The position numbers and the translations under genes are program-made. From Thermoanaerobaculum sp. (lineage in GTDB: Bacteria; Acidobacteriota; Thermoanaerobaculia; Multivoradales; UBA5704): a stretch of 64,000 nucleotides of DNA. The stretch spans positions 20,001-84,000 of the forward strand of contig JAJKHS010000025.1 of the NCBI GenBank assembly GCA_021154885.1, in the 5' to 3' direction. Numbering within the stretch: position 1 is the stretch's first letter; each line of letters starts with the position of its first letter. Shown here in pieces: positions 8,126 to 19,060 of the stretch. Under the pieces are notes generated by a model. The model ran no database searches, was not told where the DNA came from, and saw only the letters and a program-made list of their open reading frames with translations.

Positions 8126-9343
8126 TCAGGTGCGCGTTTCGTTCTGAGACGGCTCGAGCTCGAAGGACGTCCAGAGCAGCCATACGGATTGGCTCCAGAG
8201 ACTCGTCGCGATGAGGGCGGCGAGCGAGCCCGGCGGAATCCTGACCCGTTCGCGCATCCAGGGGTCTTCGAGCAAACGCCAACTGGCGGCGAGCATGGGC
8301 GGATAGATCAGATCGATGGCGGGGTGAGGATCGTTTTTCTTTTGCAGTTTGTCGGACCACAGGCTGAGGATTCGCACGTCGAGATGGCCGGGAGCGAGTC
8401 TCTGGAGGTTCGCCGTCACAATGGAGAAGAGATTCACGTCCACGGGATTTTCGAGCAGAAGAAGATGGGCGCCAAGAACGCCCTGCATGGGATCTTCCCA
8501 CTTGGCCATCAGCAGGCGTTCGGTCTGGTCATGCGGGAGAGCGGCCCGGCCTACACTCAAGTTGGCGCGCGCCTGTTCGGTGATGCGCGCGACTTTCCAA
8601 TCGGGCTTGTCAGCGCCGAGCCTGCACATGGTAACGCCGGCGTTGGCGAGATCAGGACGGACTTTGCGGGTGTGGACGCCGAATTCGCGGAGCGGGAGGA
8701 AGACGCAGGTCTCAAATCCCTTCTCGGTCCAGATGGGCATTTCGATGGCGCCGAGGTCGGCGAGTTGGACCCGCAGTCGATAAAAGCCGGGCGCGCAGGT
8801 AATGATGGCGGTGAGCGACTGGAGGTTGACGTCGGCGAAGCCTTTGATGTCCTCTCCAGCTTCGTTGATCAAGCTCATGGCGTCGACGAGATCCGCGGGA
8901 ACCTCGCTTCCCTGGATGCCGACGTAGAAAAACAGCTCGCTGCCGGTGCCGCTCCATTTTCTCTTGCGCGGCGTGGGACCGCGGCTCGCGCTCGCCTCAG
9001 GTGCCTTCTCTGCGGCGCCGCGCGTAATTCGGCGGCCCCTGCCGGTGGGGGTGCGAGCGGGCGTTGGGGATGGCGCGAGATCCTCGGGCGGCAGCGGCGA
9101 GGCGAGCTCGATCGGCGGACCCTCCACTTTGACGAGCTCCTGATTGAATACCTTGGACATCTCGACGACGTTGTTGCCAGCCTTGAACTTCAACTTGTAC
9201 AGGCCCGGCTCCAGGTCATCGGCGACCAGACCGCCGACCCCTTTCGCGACGCGGTTGTAGCCGCCATCAATGAGGAAGACTTCGTCGAAGGGGCTCGCGG
9301 CCTTCACTTCCAGACGTACCTTGCCGTCGAACAACTTAAACAT
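8126..9343 (-). CDS. Conserved-looking protein of unknown function, third gene of the hydrolase/caspase operon; predicted beta-rich N-terminal region
   Basis: MFKLFDGKVRLEVKAASPFDEVFLIDGGYNRVAKGVGG...; start ATG overlaps the caspase stop (ATGTTTAA). Confidence 0.75.
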   Translation of the reverse strand: MFKLFDGKVRLEVKAASPFDEVFLIDGGYNRVAKGVGGLVADDLEPGLYKLKFKAGNNVVEMSKVFNQELVKVEGPPIELASPLPPEDLAPSPTPARTPTGRGRRITRGAAEKAPEASASRGPTPRKRKWSGTGSELFFYVGIQGSEVPADLVDAMSLINEAGEDIKGFADVNLQSLTAIITCAPGFYRLRVQLADLGAIEMPIWTEKGFETCVFLPLREFGVHTRKVRPDLANAGVTMCRLGADKPDWKVARITEQARANLSVGRAALPHDQTERLLMAKWEDPMQGVLGAHLLLLENPVDVNLFSIVTANLQRLAPGHLDVRILSLWSDKLQKKNDPHPAIDLIYPPMLAASWRLLEDPWMRERVRIPPGSLAALIATSLWSQSVWLLWTSFELEPSQNETRT

Positions 9344-10364
9344 GGAGGTCCACCGCCTCTCCAAAAGCATCGAACTCGCTGGCGGATTGGCCGTCTGGAT
9401 TCATCAGGGCATAGTGACCCATGGGGAGCTCCAGCCGCCACGGGTTGGCACCGCCGGTGTTGGGTCTGAGCAGGTTCGGACTGCCGCCGAATATGCTGTA
9501 GCCGTTGCTGGCGGCCGCCGCAGGGGCTTGAAACTGCACGGTCACCGCGGTCAACTTCGTGGCGAGCCCTTCCGCCATGGCGAACTCATCTTTGGGAAGG
9601 AATTGCGGCTCGTCGAAGCCGGCGCCGATGGCATCGAGCTTCGGCTTGACGCGCTGGGTGAAGTAGTTGAGGACGTAGCGCGTGACGTCCGCCGTGTTCA
9701 GCCTGCCATCTGCGGTCACGGCGCCGCCGTCAAGGGCGCCCATCAGCGCCTGGGTGAAGTAGCCATGGACATCGCCGTTGGCCGCTTCGGCCTCGCGCGC
9801 CTTCTTTGCCCAGCGGGTGGCAAGACCGTAGAAACGCTTCACCTGGCCGCCGCGCACGTTGTGAACGGATTGCCAGGGCGCCTGACCCAGGGGGGCCCGG
9901 GGCATGTCGTCGCGGCAGCAATCCATGAAGAGCACGATCTCGTCGAAGTAGGCGGCGGCGGCAAACCAGTCAGCGTACTCGACAGCGTTGAGGTGGTGGC
10001 CGGTGGTGCCGAGGAGGAGGTCGGCGTTTGAGGCCAGCAGCGCGGAGGTGTTGAGATCCGGGCCGAAGCCGTGGCCGGCGAAGAAAAGGTAAAGGCGTTT
10101 GCCAATCCGGCTTTTCGAGCGGCCGATTCTGAGCAGGCGCTCGAAGGCGCGGTTGATGACCATGATGTCGGGTTGAGAATCGATGCTCTCGGCAGTGCCG
10201 GTAAATTGGGAGCCGAGAATGAGCGACGCGTTTTTGTCGGGGTTGACCAACTTGTTGGAGACGAGCCACTCATGGAACCAGGTGGCGTCGTTCTCCGGGC
10301 CCCGAAGGCTGGAGATTCCCGGATAGTTGTTGATACCGGCCGTAATGGCGTAGTTTTCGTCCAT
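9336..10364 (-). CDS. Caspase-like (peptidase C14/metacaspase-type) protease
   Basis: MDENYAITAGINNYPGISSLRGPENDATWF; catalytic His motif LYLFFAGHGF; catalytic Cys motif IVLFMDCCRDD. Confidence 0.85.
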   Translation of the reverse strand: MDENYAITAGINNYPGISSLRGPENDATWFHEWLVSNKLVNPDKNASLILGSQFTGTAESIDSQPDIMVINRAFERLLRIGRSKSRIGKRLYLFFAGHGFGPDLNTSALLASNADLLLGTTGHHLNAVEYADWFAAAAYFDEIVLFMDCCRDDMPRAPLGQAPWQSVHNVRGGQVKRFYGLATRWAKKAREAEAANGDVHGYFTQALMGALDGGAVTADGRLNTADVTRYVLNYFTQRVKPKLDAIGAGFDEPQFLPKDEFAMAEGLATKLTAVTVQFQAPAAAASNGYSIFGGSPNLLRPNTGGANPWRLELPMGHYALMNPDGQSASEFDAFGEAVDLHV

Positions 10365-10366
10365 GC

Positions 10367-11863
10367 TCACGACCACCCGTTCTTGAGGAGAAAGCGGATG
10401 CTGTCGATGGTGGCGCGCTTGGCGGGATCTTCGGTGTCGTCGAAACCACCGTGGGAGTCGGCGTTGGTTTCGCTTCCCGGGGCGCCGGTGTTGAGCGAGA
10501 ACACCATCTGTTTGGGGCCGCTCAGGAAGCCGCGCACGTCGGGGATGCCGGTCTGCGGGTTCTGGTAGGCCGGCGCGTCGGAGATGAAATAGCGTTCCAT
10601 GCCGAGGAGTGGCTTGTCCGCTTCGTCCTCCAGAACACCGGAGATGAAGTAGAGCAGCGAGTGCGGATAGAGAATCGGAATCAGGCGGTCCTTCTTTTCC
10701 AACTCGTCGAACATCGTGAACATGCGGATGTTGCGGATGTGGCTGGCGTTGTGGCGAACCGTGTCGGCGAAGAATTCGATCCGGCAGGCGGGGGCCATCA
10801 GCACGATGTCGAACTGGTAGTTTTTCGACAGGAAGCGATCGGCGTTGCGCAGCAGGTTGCAGACATACTCCGCGCCGGCGCTGTGCCCGATCAGGGTGAT
10901 GCGCGTCTTGTTGTCGGGGTCGACGCGCTGGATCTCTTCGAGAAACGCCGAGCCGCCGCAGAGCATGGTGTTATCTCCGAAGGCGTCGGCGGTGTCCTGC
11001 TTCATCAGACCCCAGATTTCGCGGCCCACGGCGCTGACGTAGAACTCGCGGAAGATTTCTTCGACGACCGTGGCGTGGAAGCCGTGATCGCGCTTGCGGG
11101 CGAATCGCGCGACGACTTTCGCGACGACGACGATGGCGCCCTTGATGAGCCGCGTACTGCCGAAGATGCCGCGCGTTCCCTCGGTGCCGGCCATCTTTTC
11201 GCGGCGGATGTCGGCGAGGACTTCGGGCGCCATCAGGGTGTGGCGCGAGCCGGCGACTTCGGCGCCGCGCGAGCGGGCCAACTGGTCCGCCGGTTCGACG
11301 CTGTTGGAGATCAATTGCACTTCGCCCATGAAGACCGGGTCGCCTTCCAGCAGGTCGCGCAACTGCTGCGCTTCAAGCTCGGTGAGGTCGGAAGTGGCGG
11401 CGCGGCGGTCTTCGGTCATTTCTTCCCAGTGCGCCTCGCCGGCCTTCATCTTTGCCGTTTCCTGTTCGACATGCGTGTCGTCGACCGGCGTTACCATCAC
11501 ACCGCGTTCGCCCACGGCCTGGAGTACTTTTCCACCGGCAAACTGCAGCGCGAGCAGCAGCAGTCTTTCGAAGAACTGCTCATTGGCAACCTCGGCAACG
11601 TTGTTGCGGATGGATTCGAGCAGACCGGACTCCCAGACGAAGAACACCGGATAGGCGACGTTGGTCTGGTGGTATTCGGGCAGCAGGCGTTCGGCCATGG
11701 CCATGGCCGAACTTTCAGAAACCAGGCCGCCGTGGAAGTGGACAGCCAGGTTTTTGGTGCCCTCCTGAACGAAGCTGTCGAAGAGTTGCCGAAGATCCGA
11801 CCGCGAGGTGGAGTCGAACCGGCCACTGCGCAAATTGACGAAATTCGCTGGCATGATTCCCAT
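10367..11863 (-). CDS. Alpha/beta-hydrolase (lipase/esterase-like)
   Basis: AVHFHGGLVSE (oxyanion-like region), nucleophile elbow ITLIGHSAGAEYV, downstream hydrolase-like segments; followed 2 nt later by the caspase start. Confidence 0.75.
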   Translation of the reverse strand: MGIMPANFVNLRSGRFDSTSRSDLRQLFDSFVQEGTKNLAVHFHGGLVSESSAMAMAERLLPEYHQTNVAYPVFFVWESGLLESIRNNVAEVANEQFFERLLLLALQFAGGKVLQAVGERGVMVTPVDDTHVEQETAKMKAGEAHWEEMTEDRRAATSDLTELEAQQLRDLLEGDPVFMGEVQLISNSVEPADQLARSRGAEVAGSRHTLMAPEVLADIRREKMAGTEGTRGIFGSTRLIKGAIVVVAKVVARFARKRDHGFHATVVEEIFREFYVSAVGREIWGLMKQDTADAFGDNTMLCGGSAFLEEIQRVDPDNKTRITLIGHSAGAEYVCNLLRNADRFLSKNYQFDIVLMAPACRIEFFADTVRHNASHIRNIRMFTMFDELEKKDRLIPILYPHSLLYFISGVLEDEADKPLLGMERYFISDAPAYQNPQTGIPDVRGFLSGPKQMVFSLNTGAPGSETNADSHGGFDDTEDPAKRATIDSIRFLLKNGWS

Positions 11864-11967
11864 GATAGTCGCCCCTTAGCATATGTATATCTCGGGTGCT
11901 GCCTGTTGGCTGATGGCGAGCCCAGCATACCGCAAGCAGGGTCCGCATTTCCAGACGGGCGCTTTTT

Positions 11968-13269
11968 CTATGGGCTCGGAGCCGCCGGCCGCGCCGGCCG
12001 CGCAGCGGAATGGTCCACCACGACCGCTCCACCTTTCATGACCCACACCACGCGGCGTGTCACGGCTTGGACGTCCGCCAACGGATCGCCGTCGACGGCG
12101 ACCAGGTCGGCGTAGTAGCCGGGGGCGAGGGCACCAAGGCTGTCGCCCTGGTTCAGCAGCGCTGCTCCCGTGGTGGTGGCGCTCGCCAGCGCCTGCGCCG
12201 GGGTCATGCCGGCTTCCACCAGGCGCTCCAATTCGCGGGCATTCTCCCCGAAGCCCGTGAAGACCGCGTCGGAGCCCATGGCGATCTTCACCTTGGCGCG
12301 AAGGGCACGGCGCACGGTCGCGAGGTTCCTTTGCACGTAGGCCTCGAGACGCTGGACGACCTGATCGTCGTAGCCGAATTCCTCGCGATGCGCGATGTAG
12401 TAGCGATTGTGCTCGACGGTCGGCACGTAGACCGTTCCACGGCGGGCCATCTCGGCCAGCGTCTCGTCGTCCATGTCCGTCGCGTGCTCGACGGAATCGG
12501 CTCCCGCGCGCACGGCGTCCCGGGCTCCGTCCGGACCATAGGAATGAATCGAGATCCGTTTGCCGGCCCGATGCGCCACGTCGACGGCGGCCTTCATCTC
12601 CTCGAACGAGAAGGTCTGAAAACCTGTCACGTCCTGGTCGCTGCCCGTCGAGCCGTACATCTTGATCCAATCCGCCCCCGCTCCGAGCTGCTGCCGCGCG
12701 ACGCGTTGCACCTCGGCGACGCCGTCGCACTGGCCCGGCTCCGGCGCCGCGCCGGCGCGCGGCGGAGCGTTGCTGATATGAAGCCCATAGCCTGCGACGA
12801 ACATCCTGGGACCGATCATCGCCCCGCGATGGATCAGGTCCCGCATCGCGATGTCCGTGTACTCCCACGATCCGAGGTCCCGCACGGTCGTGACTCCCGC
12901 TTCGAGCGTCTTCCGTGCGTTCTCCTGCGCCAGGAACACCGTCACCGCCGCGCCCAAGGTTCCCAACTGCGCCCAGGGCCGCGTGCCTGGCGATCGGTCC
13001 CAATAGAACGTCATGTGCGTGTGCACGTCGACGAGACCGGGGATGGCGGTGAGCGGACGGAGATCGATCAGCTTCGCCCCTGCCGGCACCGCCTTGTCCC
13101 CGGAGCCGACGTGATCGATGCGCTCGCCGTGAACGACGACCACCGCGTCCTGGACCACGCCGCCCCGGCCGTCGATCAGCCGGCCGAAGCGGACGGCTGT
13201 CGTATCTTGGGCGGCCGTGCCAGGAGCCGCAAGCGCGGCAAGCAGGACTGCCGACAGAAGTGCACGCAT
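11968..13269 (-). CDS. Secreted amidohydrolase family protein (imidazolonepropionase-like)
   Basis: Signal peptide MRALLSAVLLAALAAPGTAAQ; AIPGLVDVHTHMTF; TLEAGVTTVRDLGS; IHSYGPDGARDAVRAGADSVEHAT; AMGSDAVF. Confidence 0.88.
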   Translation of the reverse strand: MRALLSAVLLAALAAPGTAAQDTTAVRFGRLIDGRGGVVQDAVVVVHGERIDHVGSGDKAVPAGAKLIDLRPLTAIPGLVDVHTHMTFYWDRSPGTRPWAQLGTLGAAVTVFLAQENARKTLEAGVTTVRDLGSWEYTDIAMRDLIHRGAMIGPRMFVAGYGLHISNAPPRAGAAPEPGQCDGVAEVQRVARQQLGAGADWIKMYGSTGSDQDVTGFQTFSFEEMKAAVDVAHRAGKRISIHSYGPDGARDAVRAGADSVEHATDMDDETLAEMARRGTVYVPTVEHNRYYIAHREEFGYDDQVVQRLEAYVQRNLATVRRALRAKVKIAMGSDAVFTGFGENARELERLVEAGMTPAQALASATTTGAALLNQGDSLGALAPGYYADLVAVDGDPLADVQAVTRRVVWVMKGGAVVVDHSAARPARPAAPSP

Positions 13270-13307
13270 GGAGCTCTCCTTTCGTCGCCGAACTATCTCG
13301 AGGCTGT

Positions 13308-14195
13308 CTACTCGATCGCCTGGAAGAACCCCTCCGCCGTGAACACCCGGAACCATTCATGCAGCGCGGTGGCGAGGGCATCGTCGTCCAGGTCGCTGAC
13401 GGCGGCCGCGGCGGCGAGGGCCTCGGCCACGGTGGCGCCGGACTGGAGGGCGGCGAGGAGGGCGTGCTGGGGGAACGACAACGAGTAGCGGCGGACGACG
13501 AACTCGCGGCGGGTGATGGCCGTGTACTCGGGAGCGGGATCCGGAATGGGGATCTCCTCTCCCTCTTCCACCTGGCGCACCGCCGTGAAGTAGGCGTTCA
13601 CGGGATAGCGGGAGACCACCAGTCGCAGGCAGGGCACGGGCACCAGCCGGGCGCCGGCGAAGCGCTCGGCGGGGAAAGCCTGGAGAGCCTCGGGAGTCAG
13701 GAGGGTCTGGCCCTCGGTCCCCGGGCCGTCGAAGACCTTGGCGAGGGTCCACTCCAGGGAGGCAAGGTCGATGAGGAAGTCCGGCCAGCCCACCTCGCCC
13801 GGCGGCGGTCCGCCGTCCTCGGGGCCCGGCCGGGTCTCCTCCAGGAAGCGGGGGAAATTCTCCCCCAGCCGGTCCAGGGTGTAGCTGCGCGAGGGGTAGC
13901 GCTGCAGGTACTCGAAGGCGAAGCCGCTGAAGACCTCCTCGCCCACGGCCCCCTTCAGCACCGGGAAGCACTCGCCCACGCACTCCAGCAGACGGGCGTA
14001 GTAGGCGTTGGCGTAGATGCCGATGCGCTCGGCCGCCGTGAGGTTGCGGGAGCGCCGGACCACGGCCTCCAGGTCGCCACGGGTCAGCCGGATGAGCGCC
14101 TGCGCCGCCTCGGACTCCACGCCCCCCTCGACCCCCCCGGGGTGGGTGACCACGGCCTGGAACCATTGCTGCACCACGGCGAGCGACCGGCTCAC
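13308..14195 (-). CDS. DUF2063/HvfC-like DNA-binding-domain-annotated partner protein
   Basis: GTG start; [19 protein letters not shown]...[35 protein letters not shown]; adjacent to and slightly overlapping the MNIO gene. Confidence 0.8.
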   Translation of the reverse strand: MSRSLAVVQQWFQAVVTHPGGVEGGVESEAAQALIRLTRGDLEAVVRRSRNLTAAERIGIYANAYYARLLECVGECFPVLKGAVGEEVFSGFAFEYLQRYPSRSYTLDRLGENFPRFLEETRPGPEDGGPPPGEVGWPDFLIDLASLEWTLAKVFDGPGTEGQTLLTPEALQAFPAERFAGARLVPVPCLRLVVSRYPVNAYFTAVRQVEEGEEIPIPDPAPEYTAITRREFVVRRYSLSFPQHALLAALQSGATVAEALAAAAAVSDLDDDALATALHEWFRVFTAEGFFQAIE

Positions 14196-15142
14196 TCGAC
14201 CTCCGGCTGGATGTGGTGCAGGGGATGGGGCACGCTCGCTCCACTCGCTCCAATCATTCCGGCCAGGATCAACTCGGGCTCGGGCTCCTCGGCGGCCGGC
14301 GGCGCCTTCGGCAGGTGCTCGCCCATGAACTGCCTGGCCTTGAGCACCTCCTCGTGGACCACGGGGAAGGGCGGGATGTTGGCATCCCACTCCAGGAGGG
14401 TCGATACGCCTCCGGTCAGCTCGTGGGCCGTGCGGTAGAGCTCCCAGACGGGATCGATCACGTGGTTGTCATGCGTGTCGATCAGGTGGGTGGTGTAGTT
14501 GCTGTGCCCCGCGAGGTGGAACTGGACGATGCGCTCGTGAGGGAGAGAGCGGATGAAGCGGTCGGGGTCCATGTCGTGGTTGAAGCTCGACACGTAGACG
14601 TTGTTGACGTCGAGCAGCAGGCCGCAGTCGGCCTCCTCGGCCATGCGGGTGACGAATTCCCACTCGTCCAGGGTCGAGTCCTGGAAGGTCACGTAGGAGC
14701 TGGGGTTCTCCAGCACGAACGGCCGCTCGAGGAAGTCCTGCAGCGTGCGGACGCGCTCCACCACGTGGCGGAGGGTCTGCTCGGTGAAGGGCACGGGGAG
14801 CAGATCGTGGGTGTTGCGGCCGAGGACGCCCGTCCAGCAGATGTGGTCGGAGATCCACTGGGCCTTGATCTCTTTCGCCAGCCGCTTGAGCTTGCCCAGG
14901 TACTCGAAGTCGAGGGGATCGGTCGAGCCGATGGAGAGCGACACCCCGTGCATGACGACGGGATAGCGCTCGGCGATCTGCTGCAGGACGTAGCGCGGCC
15001 GGCCCTGCGAGTCGATGTAGTTCTCGCTGATGATCTCGAACCAGTCCACCGCCGGCTGGTGCTTGAGGATGTGGTCGAAGTGGACGGACCGCAGGCCCAC
15101 TCCGAGGCCGAGGTTGTCGTGTCCGAGGCGGGGGGGTTTCAT
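14192..15142 (-). CDS. DUF692 multinuclear non-heme iron oxidative enzyme (MNIO; MbnB/HvfB/BufB-like)
   Basis: [84 protein letters not shown]. Confidence 0.9.
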   Translation of the reverse strand: MKPPRLGHDNLGLGVGLRSVHFDHILKHQPAVDWFEIISENYIDSQGRPRYVLQQIAERYPVVMHGVSLSIGSTDPLDFEYLGKLKRLAKEIKAQWISDHICWTGVLGRNTHDLLPVPFTEQTLRHVVERVRTLQDFLERPFVLENPSSYVTFQDSTLDEWEFVTRMAEEADCGLLLDVNNVYVSSFNHDMDPDRFIRSLPHERIVQFHLAGHSNYTTHLIDTHDNHVIDPVWELYRTAHELTGGVSTLLEWDANIPPFPVVHEEVLKARQFMGEHLPKAPPAAEEPEPELILAGMIGASGASVPHPLHHIQPEVE

Positions 15143-15210
15143 ACGGCTCCTTCCTGGCAGAAGGGAGAACGGCGGCCCGGGCTGCATTGTTCCGGGGCCG
15201 CCTCAGCGCG

Positions 15211-15636
15211 TTACGAAGCGCTGCACGAAGCGGGGGCGGGGCCGAACTTCTTGCCGGCCTTCTTCATCGACGCCTCGTAGCTCGCCCGGGCCTTCTTCCA
15301 GCCGTCGCCCTTGATCGGCACCGCGCAGCTCCCCTTGCCCTTGCAGGAGTTGTCGCCGGTGCCGCCCTGGCCCTTGCAGTCGTTGGTGCCGGCGCAGCTA
15401 TGGGCCGCGGCGGTGGCGCACGAGCCCTGGCCCGCGCAGTCGTTCTTGCCGCCGGCGCCCTCGCCCTTGCAGGCATTGAGGCCGCAGCAGGCGTGAGCGT
15501 CCTTGGCCGCCTCCTTCTTCTCGTCCGCCGAAAGCAGGCGTCCGCCCAGCACCGAGCCGGCGACCACACCGCCGAAGGCGGCCAGGGCCAACTTGCCGAA
15601 ATCTCTCCGGCTGACGTCTTCGTCCAACTTCTTCAT
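15211..15636 (-). CDS. Tat-type signal peptide, Cys-rich precursor peptide (HvfA/bufferin-like RiPP substrate)
   Basis: Twin-arginine SRRDFGKLALAAFGG; repeated HACCGLNACKGEG / NDCAGQGSC / HSCAGTNDCKGQG / NSCKGKGSC; directly upstream of the MNIO gene. Confidence 0.8.
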   Translation of the reverse strand: MKKLDEDVSRRDFGKLALAAFGGVVAGSVLGGRLLSADEKKEAAKDAHACCGLNACKGEGAGGKNDCAGQGSCATAAAHSCAGTNDCKGQGGTGDNSCKGKGSCAVPIKGDGWKKARASYEASMKKAGKKFGPAPASCSAS

Positions 15637-15718
15637 GGTTCGGTCTCCTGTGAGGTCTCCGAAAATCGGGCCTTGAGTCTATACCCTCTAGTACGGGTGA
15701 CGAAGCCCAGCGGATCGG

Positions 15719-16147
15719 TCACCAGCTCATCCGGTACAGCATCCAATAAACGACGACGCCGGTGACCGACACGTAGAGCCAGATGGGCAGGGTCCAGCGG
15801 GCGATCCGCACGTGCCGGTCGAAGCGCCTCCGCCAAGCCCGCCAGACCGTGATGCCGGCGAGGATCGGCACCGCCGCGGCGAGGATCGTGTGGGTGATCA
15901 GGATGGCGAAGTAGACGGTCCGCGCCGTCCCCGTCCCCGGGAAGTGCTTGGATCCCACCTGCGCGTGGTAGATCAGGTAGGAGGTCAGGAAGAACGTCGA
16001 GCAGACGAGCGCCGCGATCATCACGTTGCGGTGGGCGATCGGCCGCCGCATCCGGATGAGCACGTAAGCCGTCACCAGGAGGACGGCGGAGGTGGCGTTG
16101 AGGGTGGCGTTGAGCGCCGGGAGGTCCTGGAGGGTGAGCATGAGCAT
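15719..16147 (-). CDS. DUF420 family membrane protein
   Basis: LPALNATLNATSAVLLVTAYVLIRMRRPIAHRNVMIAAL...LIYHAQVGSKHFPGTG; four predicted TM segments. Confidence 0.8.
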   Translation of the reverse strand: MLMLTLQDLPALNATLNATSAVLLVTAYVLIRMRRPIAHRNVMIAALVCSTFFLTSYLIYHAQVGSKHFPGTGTARTVYFAILITHTILAAAVPILAGITVWRAWRRRFDRHVRIARWTLPIWLYVSVTGVVVYWMLYRMSW

Positions 16148-16150
16148 CGG

Positions 16151-17836
<1,686 letters not shown>

Positions 17837-17950
17837 GGAGACGGTTCCTCGTAGATGGAGTTGCAGCAGCGGAAGACGACTGCCGGACCGCGGATTGTAG
17901 CGCAGTCGGGAACCCCACCCATCCTCCTAGGCGTTTACTTTTACCCTGAT

Positions 17951-18075
17951 GCTTAGGGTAGGGGCGGGTCTGGACGGCAGGTTGGGGGCTCGACCCGCCC
18001 TGGTGCGGACGACCTCGGCGCTGCAGGGCGGGTCGCGCCCCCTCCCAACCGTCCAGACCCGCCCCTACTCTAAGC
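17951..18075. repeat. ~125-bp palindromic element, copy 1 (arms about 50 nt)
   Basis: GCTTAGGGTAGGGGCGGGTCTGGACGG...CGACCCGCCCTG paired with CAGGGCGGGTCGCG...CCGTCCAGACCCGCCCCTACTCTAAGC. Confidence 0.9.
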
Positions 18076-18102
18076 AACATCGAACGCTATGGGTGTGGCC
18101 CC

Positions 18103-18318
18103 TCACCCCACCGCCCGCAGCCGCTCGGGCAGCGAGGCCAGGAACGGCCCGAGGTCGTCCGTGTCCGGCAGGGTGATCTCGAGCCTGCCCTTCTTCGTCC
18201 GGGCGACCTTCCCCTCCCCCTCCATCACCAGGGGGACCTGGAGGGCCTCGCGGTCGACGGGGATCTCGTCCGTCACCGCGAAGAGCTGGTTCATGATCCG
18301 CTGATCCACGATGCGCAT
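18103..18318 (-). CDS. Small hypothetical protein (71 aa)
   Basis: AGGAGG ribosome-binding sequence before ATG; MRIVDQRIMNQLFAVTDEIPVDREALQVPLVMEGEGKVARTKKGRLEITLPDTDDLGPFLASLPERLRAVG. Confidence 0.65.
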   Translation of the reverse strand: MRIVDQRIMNQLFAVTDEIPVDREALQVPLVMEGEGKVARTKKGRLEITLPDTDDLGPFLASLPERLRAVG

Positions 18319-18456
18319 GGCCGTACCTCCTCTTATCGACTCGAAGATATTAATGAATTTGCTTGTCACGCTTGGTGGTTGTGGGGCACCATGGCTGTAT
18401 CGACAACTTATCTCATCCGAGGTTCGCTTCGGCTTGAAGAAAGAGGAGGGAGACGA

Positions 18457-19026
18457 ATGAGAAACGCAGCGAGAGCTGTCCTCGGCCTGCTGGCGACCGC
18501 GCTGGCCCTGGCGCCGGCGATGGCCACGACCGCCGTGGAGCGCTCGGAGACCGACCTGATCCGGGAGTCCGCGATCATCGTCACCGGCCACTGCACCCAT
18601 CTGCAGAGCCAGTGGCTCGACCGCGACCTGGTGACGATCGCCACCATCTCGGTTTCCGAGGCGCTCAAGGGCCAGGCGGGAACCGAGGTGACGGTGGTCC
18701 TGCCGGGCGGGATCGACACCCACCGCCAGGTGCCCATCGCCATGACGTTCCCGGCCGCGCCGCAGATCTTTCACCAGGAGGACGTCCTCCTCTTCCTGAG
18801 GTCCGAGGACCGGGTGGCGAACGGCTACACCATCGTCGGCTTCTCGCAGGGCAAGTTCACCCTCGCCGACAACGGGCAGGGGCAGAAGGTGGCCAGCCAG
18901 AACCTCAGCGCGCTCAACCTGCAGGGCCGCACCGGTGCCGTCACCCGCGGCCGGGCCAAGACGCTGCTGCTGTCCGAGCTCCGGCAGAAGATCCAGGAAA
19001 CCCTTGCTGCCGAGAGGCCGCGGTGA
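18457..19026 (+). CDS. Secreted hypothetical protein
   Basis: GAGGAGG ribosome-binding sequence; signal peptide MRNAARAVLGLLATALALAPAMA. Confidence 0.75.
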   Translation: MRNAARAVLGLLATALALAPAMATTAVERSETDLIRESAIIVTGHCTHLQSQWLDRDLVTIATISVSEALKGQAGTEVTVVLPGGIDTHRQVPIAMTFPAAPQIFHQEDVLLFLRSEDRVANGYTIVGFSQGKFTLADNGQGQKVASQNLSALNLQGRTGAVTRGRAKTLLLSELRQKIQETLAAERPR

Positions 19027-19060
19027 GGCGGGTCCGTCCCGTCCGCGAGGAGATGAAGCC

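Noticed and set aside
10451-12115. 554-aa plus-strand ORF opposite the hydrolase gene, and the similar 8069..9469 ORF
   Set aside because: Mirror ORFs of the minus-strand operon; the minus strand has catalytic motifs and coupled starts.
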